Shown here: positions 4,797-6,581 of the stretch, piece by piece
Layout of the letters: each line of letters begins with the position of its first letter
Position numbering within the stretch: the stretch's first letter is position 1
Made by a program: the position numbers and the translations under genes
Origin: Thiotrichaceae bacterium
GTDB lineage: Bacteria > Pseudomonadota > Gammaproteobacteria > Thiotrichales > Thiotrichaceae
DNA length: 6,581 nucleotides
Direction: 5' to 3'
Assembly: GCA_027008885.1 (NCBI GenBank)
Contig: JALVDQ010000481.1
Coordinates: 1-6,581, forward strand
The notes under the pieces: generated by a model
Databases searched by the model: none
What the model was told of the DNA's origin: nothing
Seen by the model: the letters and a program-made list of their open reading frames with translations, nothing else

Positions 4797-6581
4797 ATGA
4801 AAAAGAATAAAAGACTTTCTGTGTTCAGCAGAATTATTATACGGTTATTTCTGACTGGATTAGCAGCGGGAATAATAAATTCAATACTCATTAATACAAG
4901 TTTCGCTGCCGAACCTTTTACTTGCACGATAGAGTCTTTTCTGTTCCATAGTAATGGTCGATATTCCCCCGCTTATGTTTCAAGTATTGACTTGAAAACA
5001 GGTGATGTAATCGAGCTAAATAATGGAGATCAAATCCATGATCATGATGTTAATGCCGTTGGGTATAATGTAATTGATAATTACATCTGGGGTTATGACA
5101 GAGGAAGGGAACAAGTAGCGCGTATTGATAAAAACTTTAATGTTGAATTGTTCACTATCCCTGGCTTGCCCGAACACGCTTATCATATTGCTGATGTTTC
5201 ACCGACAGGTATATTTTTTCTGGCTGATCAATGGATAGATAAAGGAGCTATTTATAAGGTTGATGTTAATCCTTCATCGGCAGATTATAAACGATATATC
5301 GGCAAAGTAAGACTAAAGAAAACAAACGGCAGTTATTATTCTGATTTCTTTACGCATATCGCTGACTTTGCCTTTAATCCCAATGATGGTCAAATTTATA
5401 CAATCAGAAGAGACGGGCAAATTTTTAGAATTAATCCTGATACAGGGGTGGTTCATTCAGTGATAGATGTTGGCAATCTGGATTCAAATGCGGTTGCCGT
5501 CTTTTTTGATAAAAATGGATACTTTTATTACGAAGCTTATGATGCCATATACCGCATCAATATGGCTAATCCGGAGATTCCTGACAGCTCTTTCTCGGAC
5601 CTGTCAATTAATGCCGAAGGTGATGCTGCCAGATGCCCCAATGCAGGTATAGACGAGTCAGATCCAACAACAGGCGATGGCACATTACGTTACGCAAACA
5701 GTGGCACAGGAAAGTATAAAGATCGCATTCTGTTTATGGACTGGAAAGGCTCTTCGCTTGAAGACGGTCTTCAGGAGGGCGATGTTGTTAATTTCACCAT
5801 TCCGGCAACAACCAGTATGCCTGCTGGCACACTCACCGCGACGTTTAGCAATGTTGATGATAGTGGCGGTATCGCAGCAAAAGTCATTCCCTATGATATG
5901 AGAACTTGGGGAGGAGCCGCATTTTACCAGCTTTATGATACAGACGGCAGTGGCGAGGCTATTTATGCCAAAACACAGTTTAATCCCAATGATGAACCCG
6001 GAGATCATCATTTATCATTTGATATTAGCTGGCAAATGACAATCGGTGGTCAGAGCGTTGCGCCTGATATACTTGTTCTGGATCCGGAGTCTACAACACA
6101 TAATGCAGAACGTATTGATGTCACAACAAATGGAAGCGTCTGGTCAATAATAGAGAATGCGGTAAACGAGAGCTATATTGTAGATGGTGTAGGAAGCTCG
6201 CAGATACAAATCAAAGATACCGAAGACGAAAACATTGATGATGCTCATCCGACCAGTACCGAAGGCGCGCCACTTCTGTTAAGCAAGGGCGCAACCGAAA
6301 TGTCGGTGGCATTGCGCACCATTAATGGTAACGGTGGAAAGCAAGCCATAGCATTTGCCTTGCTGGCACCAACAGATCATGGTGATGCACCGGATAGTTA
6401 TGGCGATGCTGCTCATGCGTTTAAAGAAGAAGCGATTGCTCCTCCTAAAAATATCCTGGGATTAAAATTTACACCCGGTACGCCTTATTTTGGCACGCCA
6501 CCTGACAGTGAATTTAGCAGACAGGAAGACGCCTCGCCTGCCCAGGGTGATGACAATAATGATGATGCGTTTGATACAGCC
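4797..6581 (+). CDS. Large secreted/surface adhesin-like protein, 3' end outside the window
   Basis: The frame is open from ATG 4797 to the last base (595 codons), with a stop at 4761 and no other start between. A long signal peptide, MKKNKRLSVFSRIIIRLF and onward, ends near SFA-AEP (37-38). Residues 41-285 look like a DUF6923-type propeller: repeated strands such as VSSIDLKTGDV (61-71), NYIWGYDR (95-102), QIYTIRRDGQIFRINPDTG (199-217) and AIYRIN (250-255), bracketed by Cys43 and Cys280. Residues about 290-525 include DRILFMDWKG (309-318) and LQEGDVVNFTIP (325-336), as in CshA-type non-repeat adhesive domains. DHGDAPDSYGDA (527-538) and the Asp-rich end are typical of the segment before GEVED domains. 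It is probably Ca-binding, extracellular and modular, with an anchor or sorting signal downstream. The codons are more AT-rich than those of the operons to the left. Domain names come from remembered patterns, not a search. Confidence 0.85.
   Translation, partial: MKKNKRLSVFSRIIIRLFLTGLAAGIINSILINTSFAAEPFTCTIESFLFHSNGRYSPAYVSSIDLKTGDVIELNNGDQIHDHDVNAVGYNVIDNYIWGYDRGREQVARIDKNFNVELFTIPGLPEHAYHIADVSPTGIFFLADQWIDKGAIYKVDVNPSSADYKRYIGKVRLKKTNGSYYSDFFTHIADFAFNPNDGQIYTIRRDGQIFRINPDTGVVHSVIDVGNLDSNAVAVFFDKNGYFYYEAYDAIYRINMANPEIPDSSFSDLSINAEGDAARCPNAGIDESDPTTGDGTLRYANSGTGKYKDRILFMDWKGSSLEDGLQEGDVVNFTIPATTSMPAGTLTATFSNVDDSGGIAAKVIPYDMRTWGGAAFYQLYDTDGSGEAIYAKTQFNPNDEPGDHHLSFDISWQMTIGGQSVAPDILVLDPESTTHNAERIDVTTNGSVWSIIENAVNESYIVDGVGSSQIQIKDTEDENIDDAHPTSTEGAPLLLSKGATEMSVALRTINGNGGKQAIAFALLAPTDHGDAPDSYGDAAHAFKEEAIAPPKNILGLKFTPGTPYFGTPPDSEFSRQEDASPAQGDDNNDDAFDTA

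Noticed and set aside
5467..6011. Short frames on both strands at 5467-5652, 5677-5901 and 5685-6011
   Set aside because: They overlap the long open frame from 4797, which has a signal peptide and coherent domain patterns; the short ones do not resemble proteins.

Overview
The window looks like chromosomal DNA from a gammaproteobacterium. The evidence is a diheme c4-type cytochrome, a TadA close to the enterobacterial form, a lipoprotein with a C-GGGG start, and palindromic intergenic repeats built on GTCGGATTA...TAATCCGAC, a type common in free-living gammaproteobacteria such as methylotrophs and sulfur oxidisers. Genus cannot be told from the sequence.

Layout. Positions 1-161 are one copy of a dispersed repeat. 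Positions 242-2133 (minus strand) hold a two-gene operon: a diheme c4-type cytochrome (1399-2133) followed, with a 4-nt overlap, by a lipoprotein alpha/beta-hydrolase of the secretory-lipase type (242-1402). A 117-bp divergent promoter region (2134-2250) carries a perfect 22-bp palindrome, the best operator candidate in the window. Positions 2251-3788 (plus strand) hold a second two-gene operon, also with a 4-nt overlap: an exported alpha/beta-hydrolase-like protein that seems to lack the catalytic triad, then a TlpA-type thioredoxin-fold protein with a long K/E/D-rich tail. Positions 3789-4104 are a mosaic of palindromes and repeat modules, including an inverted, nearly identical copy (3901-4040) of the repeat at 1-161. 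The tRNA adenosine deaminase gene tadA (4098-4580) begins inside the last repeat module, so its start region is repeat-derived. A 216-bp AT-rich leader with two small hairpins precedes a large secreted or surface protein (4797 to the window end, 595 codons visible, no stop) with an N-terminal DUF6923-like propeller region, a probable CshA-like adhesive region and a D-G-D-A-P-D-S-Y-G segment of the type that precedes GEVED domains.

How the genes may work together. The two divergent operons share one promoter region and all four products carry export signals, so a cell-envelope module combining electron transfer (cytochrome), thiol redox (TlpA) and hydrolase-fold proteins is plausible. Joint regulation is inferred from the palindrome. 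The module is flanked by inverted repeats. tadA and the adhesin-like gene look functionally unrelated to it. No RNA genes, CRISPR arrays, transposase genes or phage genes were seen.
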